Positions 20,228-32,931 of a stretch of 64,000 nucleotides of DNA are shown in pieces. Made by a program: the position numbers and the translations under genes. Each line of letters starts with the position of its first letter. Position 1 is the stretch's first letter. The notes under the pieces are model-generated. The model did not search any database. It saw only the letters and a list, made by a program, of their open reading frames with translations, and was not told the origin of the DNA. The stretch spans positions 130,879 to 194,878 of the forward strand of contig VKHL01000013.1 in assembly GCA_015146655.1 (NCBI GenBank), read 5' to 3'. Source of the stretch: Ochromonas danica (lineage: Eukaryota > Sar > Chrysophyceae > Chromulinales > Chromulinaceae).

Positions 20228-22019
20228 TCAAGGAGTAAGAAGCCAAGTCACGATTATCCCGGAGGTACTATGCATTGGTTTAATTGAGAGAACATGGTGA
20301 CCCACGGGAAAGTCTTTGCTATCCCCAATCATTAACTGGACACAGAGTTCCATACTTTCTTTCTCATAATGCACCTTTACAGGCTTAGCAACTTTCTCGT
20401 CAAGTTGGAAAGATTTCTCCTGGGCAGTATCAAGCGTGACAAAGAAACTTGCTGCCTTCTCCCACAGATTGACGAAACCTGAAGGAAGATGTCCCCAAAT
20501 ACCAGGTGTCTGACAAACGAATACCTAATCAGTCAATAGAAGCAACTGTGTTAGTTAAGTCATCAACATTAATGTCTTGGTAAGAGCCAGAGAGACACTC
20601 ACCGGACCAGATCGAGAGATGTCCAATGCCAAGGACAGCGGATGATCGTTGTCTTTGCTATACAATAGCCATTTATAGTTTATATAACCTTGGTTATGGC
20701 TTTTCTTCACCAAACCTTTATCCACAAGATCTTCATAGATAATGTATTTCCATCCTGTTTGATGTTCTTCTTCCACCAAGCCATTCAAGACTTTTCCTTT
20801 CAAAGAAGCCTCTCGAATAGCACGTGGTTCATAGTTAGTATAGCAAGTTGTATTATCAGGGAAATTTTGATGATTCAGTGGGAGTGGAAGAGAAGAGGAG
20901 TGGAAAGGAGCGAGGTGGTGGTTGACGTCTTTGATGATTGCGTCTAAAGCACGATTGGAAGCTAAACGATGCAGGTCATCCACAGCCAACTCTAAGATAC
21001 GCAACCAGAAATAAGCATGATGGCTGGCACGTAGACGATGAGCGATGATGCTGGGATGCCATGAGGCTGCCCCTTCCGCCCACTTTTTGATATACGGGCC
21101 TTGACAAGCGTAGGCTTCATGTCCATGATGGCTGAAGGCCTGGATACCCGCGGCATGGTAATGCTTCTCCTTGGGAACGAGGTCACCCCACTAACAAAAG
21201 AAGCCAACAAGTGTCAACATGATCAGCTATACTACAAGAATGCTATACGGTGTGGTTGGTTCATCTTACATGCTGACGGAAGAGGCCACGATTGAGTTCA
21301 GAGACCAAAGTGAACAAGTCTGCTTCGAGGAGTTTCTTCTCTTCATGGTTGACTTCGTGATTACCCGAGACACATTTATCATCCCCCCAATTCGAAGTGC
21401 TCGAAGTTGAGAAGACCACAATGGGATGAGTGGGAATGGTCATAGCCTCCCGAATAAAGGACTCTAAAGGAGAGCCACTACAGAAATAAGTCTGTTCCCA
21501 AACAACAACATCAGCATCGAGTCCAGCGAAGTACTTGACACAGACATCATAAGGCACACAGGGATTATTACCCAGGGCCACATTGCGGCTTTCCAGATCG
21601 AGGTCAAGTTTGGAGAAGACATTGGTGAGGAGTTCTTGGACAACAGGAGTCATAGTTAGGTTGAAGGGTGAGTCATGACCAGCCGACACTGAGCTGCCCG
21701 TGAAGCTGATGACAAACTTCTCTTTCTGATGATCTGCCATGTCTTTGCTTTTGTTTTGCTGCTGGTGGTTGTAAGCAAGAAGGATCTTCTTCATGTACTT
21801 CCATTTCATGAATTCCACGCTTGTCTTATGCATGGAACATGTCCTGAGGAAAAGAGGATAGGAAGGGATTTGCCAAGTATGGGAGATTTCGCTGATCTTG
21901 GCTTTGATTGCCACTAGGGCGGCCTGCATCTTTTCCACGAAGACTGAATCCACGCTGGCAGTGACCGTCATGAGCGATGCTAAGAAAAAGAGTAGGGAGA
22001 GGGTGGAAGAGGTCGTCAT
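20228..22019 (-). CDS. Secreted SGNH/GDSL-hydrolase-like protein, right copy
   Basis: Exons are 22019-21270, 21190-20603 and 20524-20228, the same structure as the left copy, encoding 544 residues with a signal peptide, the GSSVSAGHD turn and the GNNPCVPYD block. I found no difference from the left copy in the signal peptide, first exon or second exon; one substitution in the last exon changes one residue. Both copies keep the same 134-bp upstream spacer with CTTAAGTTAAC, so both should be transcribed alike. Near identity means a recent duplication or continuing gene conversion. Mis-assembly is a lesser possibility, because the spacer between copies is unique. Confidence 0.75.
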
Positions 22020-22153
22020 CGAAGCTTGGAGAAAGGTTTGGCAACCTCTTTTCTGATGATCCGACTTTCCTTCCCAATCCGTATGGTGCGCATTCCGCTG
22101 ACACTTCTTCTTAAGTTAACCCACACACACCAACCAATCTATCCCGAATCCAA
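22020..22153 (-). promoter_or_regulatory. Promoter of the SGNH-like gene with GTTAACTTAAG motif
   Basis: On the gene strand GTTAACTTAAG lies about 90 bp upstream of the start codon. The identical arrangement occurs in the left copy at 18726-18859. The same 134 bp must also hold the 3' end of the FAD oxidoreductase transcript. Confidence 0.4.
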
Positions 22154-24252
22154 TCAAGTGTCCATCTTGGGAACAACATGTCTTTCCAGTGCATTCTCAC
22201 ATATATCCTCACCTATCAGCAAGCCTGAGCAGAGAGCTCCATGAACTGTTGCAGTGCTTCGGTGGTCACCCGCCACATAGAGGTGAGGTTTGACCGTCAA
22301 AGGCTGTTTCTCCAGCTCGTTCGGGAAAGGAAATTGGGCCGGCTGAGCATAAGGAATTCTGTCAAAGCGCATTAAATGAAGGGTTATAGGAAATCATACG
22401 TGGTCAACACTTCTGTGGTTGGAGTCTTACCGAAAGATCTTGAGAAGCTCCCAGGTTTCGACTTGAGGACCCCACCAAGTCACTAGCTGCTCTCGAACTT
22501 TGTTGGTCAACTCCTCATCACTGACAACAGTCTGAGGAACATACCCCACCAAGGTAACGCTGGCCAGAGATTTGCCTTCTGGGGCATAGCGGCTGCAAAC
22601 CTGCAGATGACAACGAGAGTTCAGATGACAATAGCTAAGTACTCACAGTCATTGCATTGAAATCATTCATACCTGGCTGGGAAAGCACACATTATTAATA
22701 ACCAAAGGAGTTTTCGCTAGGTCACTGATCGACGGCTCATCAAGTTTGTTTTCACCGTTTAGAATTAGGATGGGCTCTTCTACTGGGGGACTGCCCTCCA
22801 CACCAAAATATAGACACGTTGATCCTCGACCATCGGGAACAGCTAACGCTGGAGAACCCGGTTCATTTATTGTTTGACAAAGTTGCTTCGCAGCAATAGG
22901 ATCGGTTGCTATCACCACCACGTTCGCTTCGATGTTTTGCAGCCCATTCAAGTTGTTCTTGAACTGAACTCTGAACTGACCGATGTCGTCCTGGGCTATC
23001 TTCTCCACTCTATCGATAGAGCAACACCAAGATAAAGATGTATTTGCTTTGACAATGATGGGTTCACTAACTTTGTCTGGAGCTGGATAATTCCCGTGGG
23101 GAGAGAATCAGCCAGTTGTTGAGCCACAGATTGCATTCCACGAGCAGGCAGAGTGGCAGATCCTTCGCCAAACATCTTCAGCGGAAATCAGCAAACTACG
23201 TGTCGAAATAGCTTAAAGTGGTAATCTTACTTTGAAAATGAAATCGAACATGCGGGATGATTGTGATTCTAGTGGGCTGAGGAAGATGCCCTGGAAGAAA
23301 GGACGAAAGAAATGGTCAATCATGGAGTCCGATAAACCCTGTCATCACAGCGATAGATCACGAACAGACAGAATATCAACTAATTACTGTAACTCCATAT
23401 CGTGTAGAAGTGTGTGACAATATCTGCACCTTGTGATCTCTCAAATGGTCTGAAGTGCGATGCTCTTGTTCTTGCCAGATCTTGTCTAAGGATGTAGATT
23501 TTGCTTCCAGGGCCATCAAGCCCACCTATAAAGCACACGAGAAACTCGCTGTTAAGATAAATCAGTCATTCATTCAAGCTTTCTCTCACCTTAACTTTGT
23601 CTAAGAGACTGCCCACTGGAGTGAAGAGCGAAAAGAGAAGATCCTGAGGACGACGAAAAGGGTCAGCAACGAGATGGAAGTTATCATTGACTCTTATGAG
23701 TGCACCCGGAAGAAATGGTTTTAACTGTAATTGTTCATAATTGAAGATCTGCTTCGCCAAGGGATAAGAGTCGATGAAGACTTGGAAGCCCACATCCAGA
23801 GTATAGCCTTTGTATCGAATAGTCTTCAATCTTCCTCCCACACTCTCGCTTTGCTCGAGGAGTTTAATTGTAGTTTGAGGGCGTTGCTGCAGCAGAGCCT
23901 TCGCACAGGCCAAGCCAGCCAGTCCCCCGCCAATGATGACCACATCATAGCAGGCAGTGCCAGAACTGTGATGGTGAGAGGCTCTAGAGGGATTAGAACC
24001 CACCCCAACACTGCCATTCTTCTTTGGATTGTGAAAAAACGGAAAGAATCGTTTGATGATACTTCTTTTCACAGATGGAGAAAAATTTAGTTTCTTAGTT
24101 GAATCTGTTGCACCCGCTGCTTGAAGTGGAGCCAATGGAGTCAATTGATAACCATGCTTCACTTGATAAGGAGAATAAAATGATCCTACAAAAGAGAAGA
24201 GAGTGAGTAATAAGAATAGATTCCAGGGATTCAATAGATTGCGATTGTGCAT
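22154..24252 (-). CDS. Plastid-targeted FAD-dependent amine oxidase / carotenoid-desaturase-like oxidoreductase
   Basis: Seven exons: 24252-23590, 23525-23430, 23338-23231, 23175-23072, 23009-22673, 22600-22431 and 22358-22154. Phases agree throughout (1683 nt, 560 residues). The leader has a signal peptide (NLFLLLTLFSFVGS) followed by FYSPYQVKHG, again Phe at +1, so plastid import is likely. The dinucleotide-binding motif DVVIIGGGLAGLACAKAL lies at about residues 103-120, followed by the GGRLKT motif of the amine oxidase/phytoene desaturase superfamily. The C-terminal FAD contact is YVAGDHRSTATVHGALCSG. Relatives act on carotenoids, porphyrin precursors or amines; the exact substrate is not clear. 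The last two exons and part of exon 5 are duplicated downstream as a dead fragment. Confidence 0.85.
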
Positions 24253-24475
24253 GGTCTATTTTTTCATTGTGTGAATTCATTCACTTCACCACAGTCAAAT
24301 TCATCTTAAGTTAATATGCTGAAAAGTGACTTCTGTTGGATAAAACGGGATTTTATCGTTGTGGTGACAGAACTACAAAACCTTCAAAACCTTCCATCTT
24401 CGACTGAAAATCGAAGACCGAGGAGTATCTTTCAGTCTCAGCTTCTTCATCTTCTTCCCTCTCTGTCACTAGGAG
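24253..24475. promoter_or_regulatory. Divergent promoter with TTAACTTAAG motif
   Basis: It separates the FAD oxidoreductase (leftward) from the kinase gene (rightward). On the oxidoreductase strand ATTAACTTAAGATG lies about 50-60 bp upstream of its start codon. Confidence 0.45.
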
Positions 24476-27400
24476 ATGTCGTCGTCGTCAGCAGAAAGCT
24501 TGAAGGAACTGGGCAATGAAGCCTATGCTGCCAAAGACTATGACAAAGCCATTGACTACTTTTCTCAGGCCATCGCCTTAGAAGAGAATGCCAAGTTCTT
24601 CCTCAATCGTTCCTTGTCCTATGCTGCTAAGAAAGAATGGAAGGCCTCGGCAGTAGATGCTCGCAAGGCAATTCAACTAGACGGAAAGTATGGAAAGGCG
24701 CATTGTCGCTTGGTCAAGGCACTCATGGAAATGAGTCGATTACGAGACGCACGCATTGCTCTCCTACTAGCCTTCAAAGAATGTGGCGAATCAGCTGACC
24801 TTAAAGCCTTGGAGAAGCAAATAATCGACCTGACAGGAATTCCTCTGAGACCACGATCCACAGACTTCGAAGTTCTGCATGAATTAGGTGAAGGAAACTT
24901 CTCCAAAGTGTATGAAGTCGAGCATAAAGTGACTAAGATGCACTTTGCTATTAAGGTGAGTGTGGCAGATGCTCCTCGGTGTGTTTGAGTTTTTCTCTCA
25001 TCCATGTATGCATTGCTCGCTGTTGTGCATTAGACAATTGAAAAGGTCACTGTTGATCGTATGAAGCGTCGCCATCCGAATATTCACAACGAAATTCTCA
25101 TGGAGAAAAGGGTAAGTTTGAATGGTGATCTCGCTTCATAAAATGATCTCATTGAAGTCATGGTGATTTGAAATGGAGAATAGGCTCTACAGAAGCTTGA
25201 TCATCCTGGGATAATCACTTTATATGGAACCTTCCAAGATGCCGGCACTCTCTACTACCAGATGGAGTATATTGATGGCCACGATCTGTGGACGGCGCTG
25301 CATTATCCTATTCAGCCTCAGCTGGGGCCTCAGGTTGGTCTTCACTGGTCTTTGTTGAGACCCATCTTTGCAGAGATCCTTTCAGCCGTCGAGCATATGC
25401 ATCAGCATGGCATCGTGCACCGAGATATCAAACCAGAGAACATTCTACTGACACCGCATGGGCACATCAAGTTCATTGACTATGGTACAGCGAAGGATTT
25501 GATCGAGAAAGACCTCAACGGTCCATCGGACTTTGTGGGTACAGCAGAGTATATGAGTCCCTCCTCGATCCAGCGTCAGAAGGGGGAAGGCGAGTTGGGC
25601 ATCGACGTTGACCTTTGGGCTTTGGGTGTGCTGCTCTATCAACTGACCTTGGGCTTTACTCCTTTCCAGGCAGCTAGCCCTTATCTCACTTTCCTTCGCA
25701 CTCGACGAGGTCGTGTAGTCCTTCCTCTCTGGATACCCAATAGTATTAGGCAGCTGATTCGGCTCTTTCTCACACTCGATCGTATCGAACGAATTCGTGG
25801 ACTCACAAATTTGCAGTCCGAGGATCATTTGGAAGAGATGAAGACCGTTACGGTAAACTATGACAAGATACGAGGCATGCCATTTTTCCAGGAGTGGCGG
25901 GAAGAAGTGGATCAAAATCGATCCGCTTATTATTACCAACTTCTCCGCGGTACAAAACCCGGGGAGAGGAATACTGCCGCTTTAGCAGTATCCTCCTCGA
26001 CTAATTCGCCCCTTAGCATATCGCTTTGTAAGGATGGGTATTCTACAGTGGAACAAGTACGTGCTGTATTTAGCCCCACTATAACAGAGAACGCTATTAT
26101 TCCCTCTCTGCATGATCTGTGTCTACGCGCGGTAGGTGAAGCTGCGGTAGCACTTGCCTTGGCCACTAGCCGAGCGGGAGGTGTCCGTCCGAGAGATCAG
26201 CCTTGGATGACGGCTTTTCATCCCTTGGCACTATATCCGCAAGATATACAGCGTATTGCTCACTTCCTTAGTCGACGACAGCAGTTTGCAGGCAACCCCG
26301 CAGTTTTTAGGCTCTTTTATCACAGTTTACCTGATGCGCGTTGCTTGCGAGCTTCATTAGATGATAGACAATATCTGGGGTTAGATCGTGAAGTTCAACA
26401 GAACAATTGGTCAGATTCTTTCCATATTGTGCAGATTGCTCAGCCTCACCAACTTCTCGTTCGTGAAGAAGCAGGCCAAAAGACTATATTGCAGACAGAC
26501 AATCTCCGTAGCTTTGTGACGAAGATGAATCGGTTACGCCCTCAGCTGGTCGTAACAATGGGGCCGTTTATCTCCTCATCATTGGGTGAAACAGGTCATG
26601 AAGAGGAGCTAGTAGCGGTCCGCAATACTCTTTCCCGGTTGAGTGACACGATCCCTTTACTGTTTGTGCCTAGTCCACGAGACCTTGGCGTTTCTTGGGG
26701 AGACATTCAATGTGGGGAAGGAGGAAGCATAATTGGAGGAGGAATTCAGTTGGCGAACTACAGGCACCTCTTTGGTGCTGATTACTACGGCTTTTGGTGT
26801 CGCGGACTTAGAGGTCTCGTTGTGAACTCTTCTTTGCTCATCTACCCGGAACTTGCCCCGTTAGAAGCGAAGGAGCAAGAGTTATGGTTGGAAGAGGAAA
26901 TTGAGCAAGCGAAACTCTGTGCGAACGTTCTTGTTCTCTTTTCATACCATCCATTTTTTCTAGATCATGCCGACGAAGAAGATAAGACCTTCGTTGACGA
27001 GAAGTCGGGTAAAACTGTCGCTCTCACAGTGCCACGCGCAGTGCGAAAGGTGTGGTTGCAGCGCTTGCGTCATCACAAAGTACACTTCCTCGTGTCAGCT
27101 ATGTCCGACCCTACGGCATTATTGGAGCCCGCCGAACCAGCAACAGCAGCATTAGATGGAGGAAGCGAAGCAGTTAGAAGCCACAAGGCCAAGAGGCGAA
27201 GGCCTTTCCCCAAGAGCAAAAGTGTCAGCCGCAAGGAGGAAGAAGAGGCGAGTCTGGCACAGTCACAGTCCGTCGAGCGAGAGGAGAGTAATGGAGATCC
27301 AACCCTTCCTACTCCTCCAACAATTCACATTGATGATATTTCGCCTGTCGTCTCTGGCGGCGATGCTGATGATTCGCCTGCTGGTGCAAGTAGTGGAGTA

Positions 27401-27729
27401 AAAGGATCTGAAAGCGGTGAGAATTCAGAAGAGGAAGATGCGAAGGAGAAGGAAGAAGAGGAGGAAGAGGTATGATGTTCTATTATTGGTCTTCACTAAC
27501 TGTGTATTAACTATTGCTTCCTTTCTAGACCTTCTTCGCGAATGAAGAGGATGACTATGAGGGCCCCGAGCAATTGTTTTCGCCTCTTGGTTCTCTTGAA
27601 AGCTCATCTGCTGCAACAGGACAATGGCTTCGCGTCATGCGCATCAAGGAAGAGGAAGCGGTACAGAAGATCTTCTGGAGTGATAGTGTCCCAGCTAATC
27701 CTATTGATTTGGCCAAGTCCTTCGATTAG
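24476..27729 (+). CDS. TPR - PDK1-like kinase - degenerate CPPED1-like phosphoesterase fusion
   Basis: Four exons: 24476-24955, 25034-25111, 25184-27469 and 27529-27729, 1014 residues in phase. Residues 1-115 are TPR repeats (KELGNEAYAAKDYDKAIDYF), a chaperone-binding module. Residues about 130-430 are an AGC/PDK1-like kinase: LGEGNFSKVYEVEH, catalytic FAIK, HRDIKPEN, DYG in place of DFG, and DVDLWALGVLLYQ. The C-terminal part has a fold signature of CPPED1-like calcineurin phosphoesterases: FGADYYGFWCRGLRGLVVNS, ELWLEEEIEQAK, LVLFSYHPFFLDH. The metal sites are changed: GD to GP (26561), GNHD to SPRD (26672) and GHxH to SAMSD (near 27095). A Ser/Glu-rich insert precedes the final strand, which ends WLRVMRIKEEE. 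The kinase looks active; the phosphoesterase domain looks dead. Confidence 0.8.
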
Positions 27730-28067
27730 ATGTTGTCTGGGGCGAAACTTCTTGCTGTTGGAAGATATCGGCCAATGGTGGTTATGATGGGTTTTCTTTT
27801 CCTTCGATTTGAGCTGAAATGGGCGGTGAAGCTCTCATGTAGTAGTTGGGTGGCACAATTAGTATTCTAGGGTTATTTGGTTCGTTGAATTATTAAGCAT
27901 AAGACCACCAGAAGCAAGATGAAGGGGGTGCTGCTAACGCTGTCCCATTCTCTTTGCGGCCATGCTGCTGCTAAGCAAAACGTTTCATACAAGTCAACCG
28001 ACTGCTTCTCTTCATTTACTACGTGACTCGGACAATCGCGATAACAGAAAATTCTGTGACATGGTGA
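27730..28067. other. Convergent intergenic region, nothing recognised
   Basis: The 3' ends of the kinase gene and the leftward lectin gene face each other here. I see no RNA gene or repeat. Confidence 0.5.
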
Positions 28068-31000
28068 TCACGAGTCATCATCGCCTTGATCAGCTGCAGT
28101 CCATCCATTGGGAACTCTCGAAACCAATTCCGATGTTAATCGAGTATATTCCGATGTACTCAATGCACCAAGATCTGTATCCCAGGAATGGAAATCTTTC
28201 GCAAAGACATCACCACCATTTTCAATGGGCACAGCAGAGCCAATGTAATAGGCATTGGAAGAGAAATCAGTGCTGCCATATCTCATTTGAACGGTACCAA
28301 AGTTCTGAAAGTCACCGTTATTGGAAGCGATGAGATCCCCAGCACCCCATTCACAATGACCTTTGTTTACTAACTTTGCCAAGCTTTGAATATACTTTGT
28401 ACTTCCGTCTAAAAATAGCTCGGTCATGATATTAAAGTCTGCTTTCCCTGTCAGAGTTCCTCCATAGAATAACATCGTTCCTATAATAAAAACAACAAAT
28501 CACCATTATATTATTGTATATAAGGAAAGAAACATTCTCATCAAAGCTTACCTGTGGCGGTGAAATTTCCACGAGGTGAAGAGTCAGGAGCATCAGAGGA
28601 ATCAAATGGACTGGCTTGAGCTGCTATACCAATTAAAGGGAATTGAATGCTGGAGTTGCCAGTTAATTCCACCGTCTGATGCACAACAACTGTGGTAGAA
28701 AAAGGTTGAACTTCCAATCTACCTTCGCCTTCAATAAGCATCCCACCATTTAAAGTGATGGTCTTTTGAGTACCACGACTCTCTGGCCAAATCAATCCAC
28801 CACCTGAGATAGTGATATGAGCATCAATTGAGAAAGCCAGAAAATGGTAACCACTTGCAACGACTAACTCTCCCGCACCTTGAATAGTGCAAGTGGCTTG
28901 CATCTCCATATTGCCACCATTCAATGTCAGAGTAGTTCCTTCGCTGAGGTTGACAATGACATCATTTCCACAAGTTCCACCTGAAGCCAAAGTAATATTA
29001 GCATTTACACCAACATTCATCTTACTACTACCCAACAAATCAATGGGTAATAGAAAGAGAACAGAAGAATATGATGTCGCTGTTAATATAGAGGATTGGG
29101 TAAAGTAGATGAGATTGGTTCGATTACATTCATCTTCACATAAAGGGTTAGTATACCATCCTGGACGTAATGCTGAAACAAGTGAGGAATCAAAGTAACT
29201 CTGCCAGTTAAAATCATCATCAACTTTCAATAAGATAGAAGCTGAAGATGAAGAAGAGTTCAAGTATTCAGCTTCTCCAATAGCCATGGGATAGGATAAT
29301 GAATTCACGATATACCGATTGTCAATGGTGAAGTTTCCTTCTATTATCATGCGTGCTCCATTAGCCAGTGAGATATTCCCTTCATACCAGTAAGCTATCG
29401 CAGTGGAAGCTAAGACTACATACAATCCATGCTGAATACTCTTGCCTGTTCCATCGAGAACAAGAGAATGTTGAATGGTGAGATTAGCCAATCCACCAAT
29501 AATTCCTCCATTCCAGTTCCCACCATACCAGACCAAAGAACTACTTGGTGCAGCCACTAGAACCGCACTCAAGTCATCAATGATAAAAGAATGAGCATAG
29601 AAATAGCATGCAGAGACATTGTATTTAAGGTAGCTAACAAGTCCACGTTGATCTGTCCAAAATGGAGCATAAAGCAGCGTTGCACTGTCCCATCCAGGCC
29701 ATCCCAGACTTGTAATGATCAACTGACCATATTGGCTTGTTTGGAAAGATAACCATCTAATCACATCCGCTGCTACTATCCCTGTAGCGACACCATTGAC
29801 TACAAGAGGAAGATAAGAAATGGCTGGTAGACGATGAGATCCACTAGACAACACAATGTCTCCACTTCCTGTTGTATTGGTATAGGCTAATGTACTCATT
29901 CGACTCACATGAATCTTCGGGGAAACATTACAAACTTCACTGTTTGCCACGGAATAATTCAATCCTACTGGACAGGCTGGCATACCTGTTTCATCCCATT
30001 TTGGAACTAATGTCTCTGCACATCCACAAGATCTACCATAGCATGCAATAGCCATACTGACAGGTCCAGAGGCCATCATTGATGTTGTGACTTGAGGGAG
30101 TTCTATACGATAGGTGAAACCATATCCATATTGTTGTTCCCATTGACTACCATATCTTCGAATAACAATACCACCATATGCAGAGGCAATAGGCAGGGCA
30201 TTGAGGAAAGAGGCCAACTCTGTTGCAGTGGCATTGTAAGGAATACATTCTGTTCGACTTGACCATCTCGATGAATTTACAAGTAATCGATAGACCCCAA
30301 TAGCATGAGTTGATAATTCCAAGGTACTATTTTGCCCTCGATATTCTCCCAGGAAAGGTCCCCTAATAACAAGCACAACAAGAGTTAATAAATAGCAGAG
30401 TGATGAATGGTCATTATAAATCATTGAGTGACTCAGACAGATAGACAGACACTGACCTATTCATTAGTTTAAGCTCAAATGCATCATATGTGGACAATCG
30501 ACCAGCATAACCATGCAGGACTAATTGTGACGAACGAGCAGGAAGTCGCACTTGGGATAGTGACAACTCACCACCTTGTAACAACATTAACCTGCCATAA
30601 GCACCAACTTGGATACCACCTGTACACTCTAAGCGCGCATTAATTGTTGCCACACAAGTACTACTGCTGGAATAATAGCTACATGTCACATTAATAGAGC
30701 TTGACGTTGCTGCTATGACCCGAGGCTGATTCCCCACCGTCGTACCATTAAGACTACTCGTTGTATTGCCTTGTAATGATACAGATGAGTTAGTTAACTC
30801 CTTCTCACCTATGAAAGAGCCACTGGAAAGATGCAATTGATTGCGTACTTCGAGGGTTGATCCATCCTCTAGAAACAACTCGCCGCCAATAGTCATGGAC
30901 GGATAAGAGATCAGATACGCTCCCTTATCCAGTGTCAACTGATTGATTATGACAGACTTAACAGAGGATGTTAGGACAATATTTCCGCCAAGAAAGACAC

Positions 31001-32330
31001 CACCACTTGCTTGAAAGGCACCAGAAATGGTTATTTGATAGCGATTGGTCTCTTTAAATGCTTGACAGATAAAAGGTCGTGCATAGCTACATGCATCATC
31101 TTCCCATCCACCTTGTTCTAAACGTAATGGGTCTTCTAAGCCAGGATAAGTTGCAACACAGCGTTCTCCACCCATCGTAGCAATATCATGACTTACTGTA
31201 TGATTATTGGGCTCATATCTACGCCAATCTAAGTAGAGAGTAACATTGCTTCCACCACCAACTGCAGTAGGAACTAACCAGTCAAACATACCCGTTCCAG
31301 ATGTATCCTTCATGCCAATCCAACAACCTCGCTCTATAGCCAAGGAAGCACCACGACAAAGTCCTAAGATTTCATCACCTTCATTGCGATCTCTCACATG
31401 TGCCAGATGCCGATCTATACTACCTCCCACACTACTACTACTACTTGGAACATTATCGCCTAAGATTTGATGGCAATATTTCTCTGCGGTATCAAATGGT
31501 AAAGGTTGAGAAATCATTTTCCAACATTTATTTCCATAATAGGAAGCTGTCCATGATTCTGGACATTCTGTTTGATATCCTTGCAATGTACCATCTTCTA
31601 TCATTAAGGAAGACAGTTGAATATTCTTTTGCATAACTATAACACCTGTGTGAAGAGGGATGAGAACATGATCGGTAGCATTAGGTATACGACCTAAAGA
31701 CCAACGCTGTGGGTCATCCCAATTACCTACTGTCCTTGTCAACTGACAAACAGTAGGATAGGTTATTAATGTGACATTAGTAATTGTCATAGGACGAGAT
31801 GACTTTCGTTTAATCATCTCAATAGTAATCTCATAGAAGGAAGAAGACCATGATTCATTTCTTTTTTGATAATATTTCTGTACATGTAAAGTGAAATATT
31901 TTGACCAAGAATCATAAGGAAGTTGAATAGAAGAAGAATAAAGAATGTTTGTATTTTGAGAAATAAGATCTTCTAATTCTTGTCCAGTAGCTGTAGCAGG
32001 TAGACAGAGAGTTGGTGCGAAAAACATTCCATTTCGTAAAATAAAATGAAATTGATAATTTCCAACATTTTCATTTTCTTTATATAGTTTACCATTACTA
32101 GTAATATTTAAATATAGTTTGTAAATGGTAGAATTAGAAGGTATAGAATAGTTAAGATGATAAGAAACTTTGTCTGGTAGATATGAAATAGTGGCACTAC
32201 TGGAAGAAGAAGAAGAAGATGATGAAGAAGATGATGATGATGATGAAGAAGAAGAGAGAAAGAGGGAAGAGAGGAAGATCAGAGAGAGAAAGAAGAGTCG
32301 ACAAGAAAGGTGATCAAATCGAGGAGACAT
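28068..32330 (-). CDS. Large secreted C-type-lectin protein with beta-helix-like repeats
   Basis: Three exons: 32330-30457, 30362-28552 and 28480-28068, phases 2 and 1, 1365 residues. The ATG at 32330 (MSPRFDHLS) gives the tightest signal peptide; an in-frame ATG at 32351 is possible. A signal peptide is followed directly by a run of about 20 serines. A G8-like block (NWDDPQRWSLGRIPNATDHV) precedes a C-type lectin domain of about 160 residues: CPESWTASYYGNKCWKM, GCWIGMKD, WRRYEPNN, GGWEDDACSYARPFICQA. The remaining 900 residues are rich in strand-turn repeats of the kind TLNGGNMEM and ITISGGGLIW, suggesting a beta-helix, with many N-glycosylation sites. Probably a cell-surface or matrix adhesin. 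The stop at 28068 follows QGDDDS; no membrane anchor is seen. Confidence 0.8.
32200..32270. repeat. Trinucleotide repeat encoding the poly-Ser run
   Basis: Mixed GAA/GAT/GAG triplets on the plus strand encode a serine run (TCT, TCA, TCC-type codons) on the minus strand, just after the signal peptide. Length is likely to vary between alleles. Confidence 0.8.
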
Positions 32331-32351
32331 TATAATCATTCTTATTATCAT

Positions 32352-32931
32352 TCTTTATCATCATATATGATCAATTAATTCTCATTCAACTGTATAGGCT
32401 AGCCTAAATGGAAACTGTCGGAGTGGGGGTGCTCTTGACAAAATCTCGTACTTTTAGATTTTAAAACCAGCAAAATATAGGTTTGAAAGCTCAAGCTGTG
32501 TGAGAGTGGAATGTGTGCATGTAAACAACAAGTTGTGGTCTAGCTAGTCTAGTCTAGGCATTGTACATGGCCACAAGTACTATATATTATGGGCCATTGC
32601 ACTACAAGTGCTTGATGATGATAGCTTAGCATCAAATGAGAATTACAAACTCACACAAACCAATACAGCCAAAAACAAATTTCAATAGTCAAATGTTAGA
32701 ATTACATTGTTGATCTAAAGCTAGCCTGGTTTGATCTACCACGAATCGTTTGATTGCTCCACAACACTAACTGTGAGCGTAACTATTTCATACTGATAAC
32801 CACTAATAGTCTACAAAATATAAAACCCACCACCACACTGCCACCTTCTCATCGTCACTGAAGAGGCACAACACAACAGCAGAGTATGCATTTACTATTC
32901 TAATATACAGAAGTTCAAATACCGTCCTAAC
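32352..32931. other. Intergenic region, nothing recognised
   Basis: About 580 AT-rich bases between two leftward genes. No repeat, RNA gene or convincing exon is seen. Confidence 0.5.

Larger units (their letters stand above)
20203..22728. repeat. Tandem duplication, right copy (2526 bp)
   Basis: This is the probable parental copy, because its right end runs without break into the intact FAD oxidoreductase gene. It is identical to the left copy over most of its length, except for a cluster of differences near its right end and one near its left end. Confidence 0.97.

Noticed and set aside
22154-22200. An additional intron after SGLLI in the last oxidoreductase exon, from a GTGAGG site
   Set aside because: Read-through gives a short plausible tail and stop, and no acceptor with a coding exon follows.
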